Origin: Methanobacteriota archaeon
Lineage (GTDB): Archaea; Methanobacteriota; Methanobacteria; Methanobacteriales; Methanobacteriaceae
Direction: 5' to 3'
DNA length: 23,352 bases
Assembly (NCBI GenBank): GCA_023434825.1
Contig: JAEYSH010000184.1
Location: forward strand, 1 to 23,352
Part shown: one piece after another, positions 15,164-23,352 of the stretch
Layout: the number at the start of each line of letters is the position of its first letter
Numbering within the stretch: position 1 is the first letter of the stretch
Notes under the pieces: generated by a model
Told to the model about the DNA's origin: nothing
What the model saw: the letters and a program-made list of their open reading frames with translations, nothing else
Database searches by the model: none
Program-made: the position numbers and the translations under genes

Positions 15164-17173
15164 TTATTTACCTCCTAATCTAGTAAGTTTTCTTTTTGTA
15201 CGGAAAGCCCTGAATTTGGTACTTCCGCCGACGTAAAATTGACCAAAAAATTCAACATAATGTAAACGGAGCGAATTGATAAATGCTCCAAGAGTTTGGA
15301 ATGCACCATTTGCGAGGTGTCCAAGTAATGATACTATTACTACAGCTATAATTCCAATTATACCACCGAGAATATCACCCATAAGGTTTGCAAGTATATT
15401 TACAGTGGTTGCTATTCCACCAGTTGCAAGACAGAGTGCCAGCAATCTAGCGTATGATAATATGGTTCCTAAAAATCCGGAAACATCCATGATTCCAAGA
15501 GCACCATTAAAGTACACAAGCATTCCTAATGCTACTACGGCAAGTCCGATTCCTGAGTATAATACTAATGAACCTAGTGCCATGTAACCAACAGCAATTA
15601 GAGCAACAGCTACAAATAGAATTAACCAAACTACTTGTTCGCCTAAAGCTTCTTTGATTTGCCCCATTCGCACGTTGTCTATTGTTCCTACTATTAATCC
15701 GATAATTGTGTAGATTACACCTACAATTAAAGCCCAGATCAATATATTTTGAGGAACTACAAATGCGTTAACTGATGCAATGGTTGTTGCCAGTGCTGCG
15801 TTAGGGTCTCCCATAAACCATCTTGGAATAAAGTCACCAAATAAACTGTTCGTAACCAGACCAAGTATAACAGCCCATACACCACATGCAACAAGGATTA
15901 ACCCCAAGTCACGCATTACTCTGTTTACTTTTCCTAGTCCAAGCACTAAAATCAATCCAATAAGTGCATCTGCTGCTCCATAACCGGCATCTGTAAGACA
16001 GAAACCAAAGAAAAATGGGAACACAATTGCCATGAATAATGTTGGATCTGTTTCTTTGTATCTTGGGGGAGAATACATGTGAACGAATAACTCATATGGT
16101 TTTGCAAAACGAGGGTTATCAAGATGAATTGGTATTTCGTCATTATCTTGAGGATCAGTTACCTCAATAATAGCATGACCTTCGCTTGACTTTTCAATTA
16201 TGTCAATAGCTTTTTCTAACTTCTTCTCTGTAACCCAAGCTTCTAACATTAGAGTTTTTTCTGTTTCTCCAAATGAAGAGAAAATTTCATTTCTATTTTT
16301 TTCAATCTCAAGCTGTTCTTTTAAAACTAAAAGATCATCTTTCCATTGATCTGCAATATCTGCAAGTTTATCCATTAATTGATTTTTTTCATTATCAATT
16401 TCGTTAATTCTGGATTCAGAACTTCTAATTATTGAATCTGGTTTTCCAGATAATAATGAAACATCCAGTAATTCAAATTCATGTTTTCTTAGAAGTGATG
16501 AAACTTCGCTTCCGAATTCTTTTAAAGTAATCACAATTATTGTTTTAAAACTGCCTTTATCTTCAGATTGTTCTGAAATGACAATTTTATCAGTTAGTGC
16601 GTTTACTTCCTTTTCAAATTCTTCAAATGCAGGTGTTGGCATTTTTCCAGCTATTGCAGAAATATAATTTGAATCTTTTATATCACTAAAATCAATATCA
16701 AAACTTTTCAGTTTAGTTGCAACGCTTAGAGCGTTTGTTTGTTCATTTTTCTCAGTATCAAGTTGAGTTATTTTTTCTTCGATAGTCTTTGTATTTCCTT
16801 CCACATCGGCAAGGAGTTTTTCTGCGTATTCAATGAGATCTGGAGCATCTAATGGCTCTACTTCTCGTTTTTCTGGTACCGGTGGGTTAACCATACTTAA
16901 AATACTCTTAAGCATGCTTCCTTCTTTTCTTTCTGCAGATTTTAAAAAGTCAATAATACCAGTTGTCTTCATCTGAAGAGATGATATTTTACCGGTATAG
17001 GCAGTTGCCTTTGACGGCTTCATGATTTGTCTCCACTCTGCATCATTTTGGATGCGTTCAGAGATATCATGAATCTGGACGATCTCTTCTTCTTGAAGAG
17101 AACTTACCACAGAATTAGAATAAGCATCTAAAGTGAGTATTTTAAGCTTCTTCATTCTCGCGGGCTTAAACAT
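15164..17173 (-). CDS. ahaI: A-type ATP synthase subunit I (membrane stator, subunit a)
   Basis: The stator subunit that carries ions past the rotor ring. With the ATG at 17173 it has 669 residues: an N-terminal cytoplasmic half (to about 370) with coiled-coil segments, and a C-terminal half with seven or eight hydrophobic spans. The conserved arginine that faces the rotor glutamate is in LSYARLLALCLATG (near residue 576), aligned with the essential Arg of V-ATPase subunit a; a second conserved Arg is in SLRLHYVEFFGQF. The frame stays open three codons further to GTG GTG ACT, but MFKPARMKKLKILTL is the usual N terminus. A GGTGA element lies only two bases before the ATG, an unusually short gap, so the exact start is uncertain. 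The gene lies 36 bases after ahaH. Confidence 0.95.
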   Translation of the reverse strand: MFKPARMKKLKILTLDAYSNSVVSSLQEEEIVQIHDISERIQNDAEWRQIMKPSKATAYTGKISSLQMKTTGIIDFLKSAERKEGSMLKSILSMVNPPVPEKREVEPLDAPDLIEYAEKLLADVEGNTKTIEEKITQLDTEKNEQTNALSVATKLKSFDIDFSDIKDSNYISAIAGKMPTPAFEEFEKEVNALTDKIVISEQSEDKGSFKTIIVITLKEFGSEVSSLLRKHEFELLDVSLLSGKPDSIIRSSESRINEIDNEKNQLMDKLADIADQWKDDLLVLKEQLEIEKNRNEIFSSFGETEKTLMLEAWVTEKKLEKAIDIIEKSSEGHAIIEVTDPQDNDEIPIHLDNPRFAKPYELFVHMYSPPRYKETDPTLFMAIVFPFFFGFCLTDAGYGAADALIGLILVLGLGKVNRVMRDLGLILVACGVWAVILGLVTNSLFGDFIPRWFMGDPNAALATTIASVNAFVVPQNILIWALIVGVIYTIIGLIVGTIDNVRMGQIKEALGEQVVWLILFVAVALIAVGYMALGSLVLYSGIGLAVVALGMLVYFNGALGIMDVSGFLGTILSYARLLALCLATGGIATTVNILANLMGDILGGIIGIIAVVIVSLLGHLANGAFQTLGAFINSLRLHYVEFFGQFYVGGSTKFRAFRTKRKLTRLGGK

Positions 17174-17209
17174 AGTCACCACTTTAATTTTTTAACTAAC
17201 GAGAATCAG

Positions 17210-17524
17210 TTATAGTACATTTTTTACTATAATATCCACAGCGCCTTCAATCTTACCTGTAGCCTGATTCTTAATGTTTTTTACATTCTCGTCAGCTTGC
17301 TTTGATATCTGGATGGTTTCTTTTTTTGCATCATCCTCTGCTTTAAAGATTATTTCACCAGTGCTTTCCTGGGCTTCATCTTTTGCAGCTTTAATTGTTG
17401 CATTAGCTTTTTCTCTTGCTTGTTCTTTCATTTCAGAGGATTCTTGCTTAGTATCCTCTATTAACTTATTGGCATCATTTTCTGCCTTTTTAATCGTTGT
17501 AATTGCTTCGGATATCGATATCAT
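17210..17524 (-). CDS. ahaH: A-type ATP synthase subunit H (peripheral stalk)
   Basis: A 104-residue, almost wholly coiled-coil protein, rich in Lys, Glu, Ala and Gln (for example KKAENDANKLIEDTKQESSE), which pairs with subunit E in the peripheral stalk. It is the first gene of the ATP synthase operon, the usual place for H in methanogens. A ribosome binding site GGTGGT lies about five bases before the ATG. A TATA-like element with a palindrome just downstream of it lies at 17546-17568, giving a leader of about 15 bases. Confidence 0.92.
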   Translation of the reverse strand: MISISEAITTIKKAENDANKLIEDTKQESSEMKEQAREKANATIKAAKDEAQESTGEIIFKAEDDAKKETIQISKQADENVKNIKNQATGKIEGAVDIIVKNVL

Positions 17525-17545
17525 TTTGAACCACCATGATAAACC

Positions 17546-17561
17546 AACTCTATTTAGAGTT
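17546..17561. promoter_or_regulatory. 16-bp palindrome at the ATP synthase promoter (possible operator)
   Basis: AACTCTATTTAGAGTT consists of AACTCTA and TAGAGTT, perfect 7-bp arms around two bases. It adjoins a TATA-like element (minus strand TAAATATA, 17561-17568) and covers about -22 to -7 of the predicted transcription start near 17538. A protein bound here would block polymerase, as archaeal repressors commonly do. Confidence 0.4.
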
Positions 17562-17568
17562 ATATTTA
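17561..17568 (-). promoter_or_regulatory. Candidate TATA box of the ATP synthase operon
   Basis: TAAATATA on the minus strand, about 40 bases before the ahaH ATG, preceded by an A-rich stretch that could act as BRE. It would give a leader of about 15 bases that contains the GGTGGT ribosome binding site. Other AT-rich candidates (around 17600) exist, so this is a best guess. Confidence 0.4.
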
Positions 17569-17636
17569 TCTTTTGCTATTTCTTTTTAGACTTATCTATT
17601 TAAATAATATTTAAAAAAAGTTAAGAAATTTATTAA

Positions 17637-18446
17637 TTAGTCTAATATTTTAGGCTCATCTTCACCATCGTAATATATTTCTTCTATATCAAAAAGTTTT
17701 CTAAAAGGAGTTTCCCGTGATTTTTCTTCATGTACATGGGCAATTATTGCAGGAATTCTTCCTATCATGAATATACCAGTTCCCACAGTCCAATCGAAAC
17801 CCATATCAGATAATATTGCACCGTTAGCTCCATCAATGTTCATTCTAATCCCTTTTTCTTCAAGAAGAAGACTTTGGATTGTTAGAGCAAGTTCTGTGTG
17901 TATTCCTACACAGTCATATTTCTTAGCAACATCAATAAGTTTAGGTGCTCTTGGATCTTCATCATGGTACCTGTGACCAAAACCAGGGATTTTTTCCCCA
18001 TATTCCATGGATTTAGAAACAATTTTTTGGGCAACAGATTCAATATCTCCATCAAATAGCTTGACTCCTTCTTGAAGAGTACGCATTGCATTCTCTATGG
18101 CGCCGGCATGGTGTTTTCCAAATGCTAAAAGTCCTCCACCTATACATGCTTGCATTGGAGATCCAGTAGAGGCCATAATTCTTGCTACTTGAGTACTTGG
18201 AGGAGTGACTCCATGATCACAGAAGGAAACCAGAACAGCTTCCAGCATTTTTGCCTCATTTTTTGAAGGTATTTCTCCTTTTATAAGTAAGTAAACCATC
18301 TCAGGGAAAGAAACGTTCCCTATAATGTCTTCCTGTGGGTATCCTCTTGTTGTAAGCCTATTTGGTTCAACTCTGGTTATTCCTGTTTTCCATTTAGGAT
18401 TACTAAGTTTTAACATGTTTTCGATTGTTTCTCTTCCTATTGCCAT
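17637..18446 (-). CDS. Citryl-CoA lyase / citrate synthase-like protein
   Basis: A 269-residue member of the citrate synthase superfamily, shorter than true citrate synthases (about 370-430), corresponding to their catalytic part and to the C-terminal lyase domain of ATP-citrate lyase. Conserved elements are FCDHGVTPPSTQVAR (H78), PGFGHRYHDEDPRA (H158), NIDGANGAI (D205, as in the lyase) and GRIPAIIAHVHEE (R230). The likely reaction is making or cleaving an acyl-CoA of a citrate-type acid, for example citryl-CoA to acetyl-CoA and oxaloacetate. Its ribosome binding site GGAGTGA overlaps the stop codon of the fumarase-like gene six bases upstream, so it is the last gene of a tight operon. Whether citrate is the real substrate is not shown by the sequence. 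Confidence 0.85.
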   Translation of the reverse strand: MAIGRETIENMLKLSNPKWKTGITRVEPNRLTTRGYPQEDIIGNVSFPEMVYLLIKGEIPSKNEAKMLEAVLVSFCDHGVTPPSTQVARIMASTGSPMQACIGGGLLAFGKHHAGAIENAMRTLQEGVKLFDGDIESVAQKIVSKSMEYGEKIPGFGHRYHDEDPRAPKLIDVAKKYDCVGIHTELALTIQSLLLEEKGIRMNIDGANGAILSDMGFDWTVGTGIFMIGRIPAIIAHVHEEKSRETPFRKLFDIEEIYYDGEDEPKILD

Positions 18447-18452
18447 GATATA

Positions 18453-19313
18453 TCACTCCAGAATTTCGGAAGGGAGGAATATTGTTGATCTTCTTGGTTC
18501 CACACAGCAGCAAGGTCTCATAGATAAAATTCTAACGCCACTTGCTCTTTGAGGGCCAATTTTAACAAATGATCCCAGTGCAGTTACAGAACCACCAATT
18601 CCAAGGGTTCCAACTTTGGAATCATTAATGGATTCTGTGATTTCCTCTTCTATTTTGGATTGTTCGTTTAAATTCCCTTGTGCCATCGCTTTTAACATCA
18701 ATGACGAAGCTTCAAAATGAGTTCTACCAATGCCTACAGCAGGGATGCATGGTGTGCACCCAAGCATTTGTACCTCTGATCTGAACCATGTTGATACTTC
18801 ATTAAATACTTTTCTATTATTTCTCTTGTGGAAAACTCTATATGTGGAGGCCCTTATCTCTGGACCACCACCTAACATTAAAACGGTAATATTCACACCA
18901 TTTGCTTCAGTTTTATCAATAATGAAGGATGGGGGAATCAGTTTTCCAGGGTCTTCATATAATCCTTTACTTTGTTCTATTCGCTCAATATCATCTCCAC
19001 GTACAGCCATTGGACGTGCAGGAAGCTTTTGTAAACCTTTTTCTATTCCTCGTCTTATATCTTCCAAAAAATTTCCAGGGAGGGATATATTTTCACCAAT
19101 TTCAATTAAAACGTGAGGAATACCAGTATCATCACAAAGGGGGAATTTATTTTTATTTGCTATTTCGGCATTTTTGATTAATAATTCAAGCATCCAGGAA
19201 GCATTTTCATTGGTTTCATTTTCCAGAGCTCTTTTATAGGCATCGAACTGATCCTCTCTAAATGTTGTACTGGCTTCAATTACAGCATCACTAACTAAAT
19301 TAACTATTTCCAT
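18453..19313 (-). CDS. Class I fumarase alpha-type Fe-S hydro-lyase
   Basis: A 286-residue protein of the class I fumarase/tartrate dehydratase alpha family, which uses a 4Fe-4S cluster to add or remove water. Visible signatures: PLCDDTGIPH (C60, where most members have CQDTG), GCTPCIPAVGIGRTHFEAS (C186 and C189), GTLGIGGSVTALGSFVKIG, and PCCCVEPRRSTIF with a run of three Cys. Length suits a separate alpha subunit; the beta subunit gene is not in this window. The D in CDDTG and the CCC run are deviations that may point to a substrate other than fumarate. It starts 29 bases after the broken barrel gene, with a GGAAGTG element before the ATG, and is followed after six bases by the citryl-CoA lyase-like gene. 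Confidence 0.87.
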   Translation of the reverse strand: MEIVNLVSDAVIEASTTFREDQFDAYKRALENETNENASWMLELLIKNAEIANKNKFPLCDDTGIPHVLIEIGENISLPGNFLEDIRRGIEKGLQKLPARPMAVRGDDIERIEQSKGLYEDPGKLIPPSFIIDKTEANGVNITVLMLGGGPEIRASTYRVFHKRNNRKVFNEVSTWFRSEVQMLGCTPCIPAVGIGRTHFEASSLMLKAMAQGNLNEQSKIEEEITESINDSKVGTLGIGGSVTALGSFVKIGPQRASGVRILSMRPCCCVEPRRSTIFLPSEILE

Positions 19314-19342
19314 TAAAACACTTCCCCATTAATATTATAAGA

Positions 19343-20240
19343 TTATTTTGGAATTGCTAAATCAGACGTACCTATTTTAGACATTACGGCATCTTCATAA
19401 TATCTGTTTATCATATCTTGAACAAGTGAAACCTGTCTCATACGTTCTCCAGCCTGTTTTTCAGTTGTATCCCATCCGTGATGGCCTGCAACTGATCCTC
19501 CAGTTTTAAGGTAAACTGGTGCTGCATATTTTATAATTTCTGGAACTTCATAATGTCTTATAAATCCGCCAGATGATTTTGGATTTTCTGTATGAAGATC
19601 TATTGAAATGTCAATTGCATTTCTTATTGATGCAATCATATTGATCTGGAGGTCTCTAACAGGATTAAATGAATCTGCCCCAATTTTTTGAAGTAATTTT
19701 GCAGATGCAGGATTTCCATGTCCTGTGTGTGCTGATACTTTAAAAATGAGTATCTTTAGGTATTTCCCCTGCTTCACGCATTTTACTTAGTGCCCACAGA
19801 AGACCTTCATCATATACAACAATTCCTCTAACTCCAAGCTCTACTGCTCTTTTAACATCCTCAATAGCATAAACTAAGTTATCATATCCTCTTAACCTAT
19901 ATCCAATTCTTTTTCCTTCTTCGGTCCTGGCAGAAGCGCTTGTATCATAGGTTGCACGAGGCCCAACACTTAAAAATAACTCTATTTTTGCATCCTTTGC
20001 AATATCTATCATTTCAAGTATTTCTGAATCGGTAAGGAGCATTATACCTTTAGTTTGAGTAACTCTGTGAACTTCAACTCCATATTTATCTGTTGAATCA
20101 ATTAGTGCCCTCATTGCAGCAGGTTTCTGGATTCCAGGCACTTCAAATCTGTATTGTGCACCATCTGCAAATCTTTTTTTGGATTCATCTAAACTATTAT
20201 TTGTAATTCCTATTGTTTTAAGAAATTCGTTAGTTTTCAT
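19343..20240 (-). pseudogene. Probable TIM-barrel (U32-peptidase-like) protein, split by a +1 frameshift
   Basis: Two overlapping frames encode one protein of about 298 residues. The first (20240-19740) ends ...EIPKDTHF then TAA; the second continues ...KVSAHTGHGNPASAKLL without loss, to a stop at 19343. Reading four instead of five T residues at 19742-19746 gives the smooth join DTHFKVSAHTGHG. The sequence shows alternating beta/alpha units (RAVELGVRGIVVYDEG, KIGADSFNPVRDLQ) and conserved FLSVGPRATYDTSAS and GGSVAGHHGWDT, a barrel-like enzyme that I place only loosely near U32-peptidase-like proteins. The start is immediately after the MmgE/PrpD stop (TAAATG). The break may be a sequencing error, a real mutation, or recoding: TTT TAA allows a cognate +1 slip. 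Outside the break both halves look intact. Confidence 0.75.
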
Positions 20241-21557
20241 TTAATCATTCCCTTCTTTAAATTCATTATTAAGCATGAGCATTAATTTTTTAATGTTATA
20301 ATCTTCAAGATTATTGATTATATCTAATATATCTATATTTAATTGAGGATTTAAGGTAAAAAATTTGTTTACTAATTCCTTTTTAGTAAATTGATTTTCA
20401 GGCTCGCCTTTAGGTAAATCAACTTTATAATAGTAAGATTGAGTACTTGTATGGATAGTTACTTTAGATGATCTTTTAAATGGATAGAGATCATCAAATT
20501 TTTCGCTACATTCAATGACAACTTTACTTGAAATTTTTGCTATATCTTCAGTTATTTTCATATTATCAAGGTTTAAATCTCTATTTTTAAGTGCTATTGC
20601 AAGACTCAAGGGTAAACTCTGTCTTAAAGCCTCGGTAGATGTGGGTTCGTAATCATCATGATTAGCAGCAATTTTATATGTTTTAACATTTATTTTTTCA
20701 ATATCTTCAAGTTTTAAATCATTATTTTCAATTATATTTAATGCAGCGTCAATTGTAGAGTGTAAATGTCTGCAAACAGGATATTTTTTAAAGTATACAT
20801 TTAAAATATGAAACTTACCTAAATCAAGTTCTTTTGTTGAATTGATCCCTGCCATTCCAGATAAAAATCCTTCTTTTCCTTCAATTATGGTTGAAGCTCC
20901 AGTAAACCCTTCTTGTGCAAGAAGAGCTGACAAAATTCCAGATTGTGCAGCTTTCCCTGCATGTAGGTGTTTTCCCATAGATCCAGAATGGTCTGATTCT
21001 AAAAGTCCGCTTGCTTGAGTACCTGCAAGTCCAAGAGCGTTAATAATTTGATTTTTATTTAAATTTATGCTTTTACATGCTGCTGCAGCCGCACCAAAAG
21101 TTCCACATGTCCCCGTAGTGTGAAATCCTTTGTTTCGATGTTCTGGATTAACAAGTATGCCCATAGATATTGCAATTTCATAACCTGCAACAACTGAAAT
21201 TATTAAATCTTTTCCATTTTTTTTATTTGCTTCACATAATGAAAGTGCTGCCGGAATAACACATGCACCAGGATGAAGTTGGCCCATTCTATTTCCATCA
21301 TCCATATCAAGCGAATGAGCTGCTATTCCATTTGCGAGTGCTGAATCAAGAATTGTGGATTGTCTATGACCAATTACAGTAGATTCTTTATTTTTAACTA
21401 TTATTTTATTTACTGCAAGGGCACTTTTTGTTTTAGATCCCCTAAAAGTAACTCCTAAAAAGTCCAAAAAGCATAATTTAGCTTTTTCTATTACTTCTTC
21501 AGGTAAATCATTGTAGTCAATATCTACAATAAAATCAGCAAATTTTTTTGTTATCAT
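20241..21557 (-). CDS. MmgE/PrpD family protein (2-methylcitrate dehydratase-like)
   Basis: A 438-residue protein of the MmgE/PrpD family, whose known members act without a metal on tricarboxylic acids (2-methylcitrate dehydratase, cis-aconitate decarboxylase). Conserved parts: NGIAAHSLDMDDGNRMGQLHPG with the acidic LDMDD, PAALSLCEANKKNGKDLI, and MGKHLHAGKAAQSGILSALLAQEGFTG. Length is normal. It is the first gene of a four-gene minus-strand operon; the next gene starts directly at its stop. A GGAT element six bases before the ATG lies inside one arm of a perfect inverted repeat, so translation or transcription may be controlled there. The substrate is unknown. Confidence 0.9.
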   Translation of the reverse strand: MITKKFADFIVDIDYNDLPEEVIEKAKLCFLDFLGVTFRGSKTKSALAVNKIIVKNKESTVIGHRQSTILDSALANGIAAHSLDMDDGNRMGQLHPGACVIPAALSLCEANKKNGKDLIISVVAGYEIAISMGILVNPEHRNKGFHTTGTCGTFGAAAAACKSINLNKNQIINALGLAGTQASGLLESDHSGSMGKHLHAGKAAQSGILSALLAQEGFTGASTIIEGKEGFLSGMAGINSTKELDLGKFHILNVYFKKYPVCRHLHSTIDAALNIIENNDLKLEDIEKINVKTYKIAANHDDYEPTSTEALRQSLPLSLAIALKNRDLNLDNMKITEDIAKISSKVVIECSEKFDDLYPFKRSSKVTIHTSTQSYYYKVDLPKGEPENQFTKKELVNKFFTLNPQLNIDILDIINNLEDYNIKKLMLMLNNEFKEGND

Positions 21558-21560
21558 TGA

Positions 21561-21585
21561 TATCCAATTCTTGGCTTATTGGATA
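21561..21585. promoter_or_regulatory. Perfect inverted repeat at the start of the four-gene operon
   Basis: TATCCAAT at 21561-21568 and ATTGGATA at 21578-21585 are exact inverted copies around a nine-base spacer, ending three bases before the MmgE/PrpD ATG. The predicted transcription start (about 21574) falls within the spacer. It could be an operator, or a leader hairpin that hides the GGAT ribosome binding element. Confidence 0.45.
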
Positions 21586-21596
21586 AACTTTTTGAT

Positions 21597-21604
21597 TATT
21601 TAAA
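21597..21604 (-). promoter_or_regulatory. Candidate TATA box of the MmgE/PrpD-led operon
   Basis: TTTAAATA on the minus strand, about 43 bases before the ATG at 21557, would start transcription near 21574 and give a leader of about 17 bases. Confidence 0.45.
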
Positions 21605-21942
21605 AAATTTCAATAATGCTTCATTTAAAGGACATAATATGCACTTTAGCAGTAATAATTCAGAATTAATGTATTTATGTGACTTTAATTACATTTTAAC
21701 TGGATAAATTTAGATTATTGGGGTATAATATTTAGAATTTCTGGAATGATTTAAAATAAACTATTTAGGGATAATAATATTGTTTCAATATTCAATATAA
21801 TTTCTATTACTTTTACTGGTAAGATCTAATCATCTAATATTAATTCTAATTAGTAGTAATTTTTGTATTATGATATTCATATTGGTTATTATGCGGGATA
21901 CATATTTATAGGATTAATTACATATATTAAGACTGATCAGGA

Positions 21943-21950
21943 TTTATAAA
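21943..21950 (+). promoter_or_regulatory. Candidate TATA box for the response regulator
   Basis: TTTATAAA lies inside the perfect 12-bp palindrome GATTTATAAATC (21941-21952). Transcription would start near 21973, leaving a leader of about 83 bases before the ATG at 22056. That leader contains a short frame with its own G-rich ribosome binding site. Confidence 0.4.
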
Positions 21951-22055
21951 TCATTTAATTGATAGAAGAATGTAAACCTATGTTATAAATTATTCATAAG
22001 GGGGGTTAATGTCTTTTTATAACCTGATCTTAAAAAAAATAGGAAATGTGATGGT

Positions 22056-22502
22056 ATGGATAATCTTCAATACATTAGGATTTTATTAATTGAGGATAAT
22101 ACTGCAGATGCCCGCTTATTTCAGGAGGCATTTAAGGAATCTAGTTTTGAAAATGAAGTCTATAGGGTAAAAAATGGCAATGAAGCAATAAAATTTTTAA
22201 AACACGAGAATAGTTATACCGATATGCCTAGGCCCGACTTAATACTACTTGACCTCGATTTACCGCGAATTGATGGTCTAGATGTACTGAAAAAAGTAAA
22301 AAAAGACAATGATTTGAAATTAATTCCAGTTATGATTCTTTCAGCATCTGTTGACGATAGGGATATGCTTGGTGCTTATAAATATTATGCCAATGCTTTT
22401 ATATTAAAACCAGATGATTACCCTTCATTAATTAAGTTTTCAGACTCACTAGTAGATTTTTGGGGCAGATGGGTTAAACTCCCTACTGAAGTGGAAGTTT
22501 AA
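22056..22502 (+). CDS. Stand-alone CheY-like response regulator (Rcp type)
   Basis: A 148-residue single receiver domain with no output domain. The key residues are present: acidic pair E13-D14 (LIEDN), phospho-acceptor D66 in LILLDLDLPRIDG, S96 in MILSAS, and K118 in FILKP. The form LLDLDLPRIDGL with a long loop before it is typical of the Rcp1/phytochrome-type regulators that act as phosphate partners of sensor histidine kinases, common in Methanobacterium genomes. No kinase gene is adjacent. The start is preceded by GTGAT, which can pair with the end of 16S rRNA; an out-of-frame ATG lies five bases upstream. It converges on the tiaS gene with only 18 bases between. Confidence 0.9.
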   Translation: MDNLQYIRILLIEDNTADARLFQEAFKESSFENEVYRVKNGNEAIKFLKHENSYTDMPRPDLILLDLDLPRIDGLDVLKKVKKDNDLKLIPVMILSASVDDRDMLGAYKYYANAFILKPDDYPSLIKFSDSLVDFWGRWVKLPTEVEV

Positions 22503-22520
22503 GCTACAATAAATATGATA

Positions 22521-23352
<832 letters not shown>

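Larger units (their letters stand above)
21558..22055. other. Divergent AT-rich intergenic region
   Basis: About 500 bases separate the minus-strand operon from the plus-strand response regulator. Besides the operon's promoter and inverted repeat at the left and the regulator's leader at the right, the middle is very AT-rich and holds no gene that I can support. A perfect 7-bp hairpin (AATATTG/CAATATT, 21776-21792) and several CTAAT repeats near 21830-21855 are present and may be chance in such sequence. Confidence 0.5.

Noticed and set aside
18730..19177. Plus-strand frames opposite the fumarase-like gene
   Set aside because: The minus strand carries a clearly conserved Fe-S hydratase in an operon; the plus frames show no family features.
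21830..21860. Repeated CTAAT units resembling a short repeat array
   Set aside because: Only a few irregular copies in highly AT-rich DNA; no spacer regularity, so not a CRISPR or a clear tandem repeat.

Overview
The window looks like chromosomal DNA of a methanogenic archaeon of the order Methanobacteriales, most likely a Methanobacterium-like species. The evidence is a complete A-type ATP synthase operon in the order H-I-K-E-C-F-A-B-D with a proteolipid made of two hairpins, archaeal TATA-type promoters some of which sit about 27 bases before a start codon (leaderless transcripts), an archaeal tRNA-Gln with an A1-U72 pair, and archaea-specific genes (UPF0216/DUF61, TiaS). The DNA is AT-rich throughout. 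No insertion sequence, CRISPR array or rRNA gene is visible. The genus is an inference.

Layout. Positions 1-2660 (+): the 3' end of a PEP synthase-like phosphotransferase, a SOUL haem-binding protein overlapping it by ATGA, and an MFS exporter. Positions 2661-5917 (+): an AT-rich spacer with a nested hairpin arrangement, an unrecognised coiled-coil protein, and a UvrD/Rep-type helicase 24 bases later. Positions 5918-7529 (+): a spacer with a terminator-like hairpin, tRNA-Gln(UUG) and an ATP-grasp ligase. Positions 7585-8215 (-): a 51-residue membrane protein starting at TTG, and UPF0216. Positions 8362-17524 (-): the ATP synthase operon, read from ahaH at the right to ahaD and a DUF22-like gene at the left. 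Positions 17637-21557 (-): a tight four-gene unit of MmgE/PrpD-family protein, a probable TIM-barrel protein broken by a +1 frameshift, a class I fumarase alpha-type Fe-S hydratase and a citrate synthase/citryl-CoA lyase-like protein. Positions 22056-22502 (+): a lone receiver-domain response regulator. Positions 22521-23352 (-): the C-terminal part of TiaS.

How the genes work together. The ahaH-D products build the rotary ATP synthase driven by the Na+ or H+ gradient that methanogenesis sets up; the ion-site residues in AhaK are those expected of a Na+ enzyme. The four-gene unit upstream resembles in enzyme types the methylcitrate cycle (synthase/lyase, PrpD dehydratase, Fe-S hydratase, TIM-barrel enzyme) but uses different families, and it is the best candidate here for an undescribed pathway. 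Other points of interest are a cognate +1 slip site at the break in the barrel gene, a 77-base nearly identical tract in the two halves of ahaK, and palindromes at the predicted transcription starts of both large minus-strand operons.
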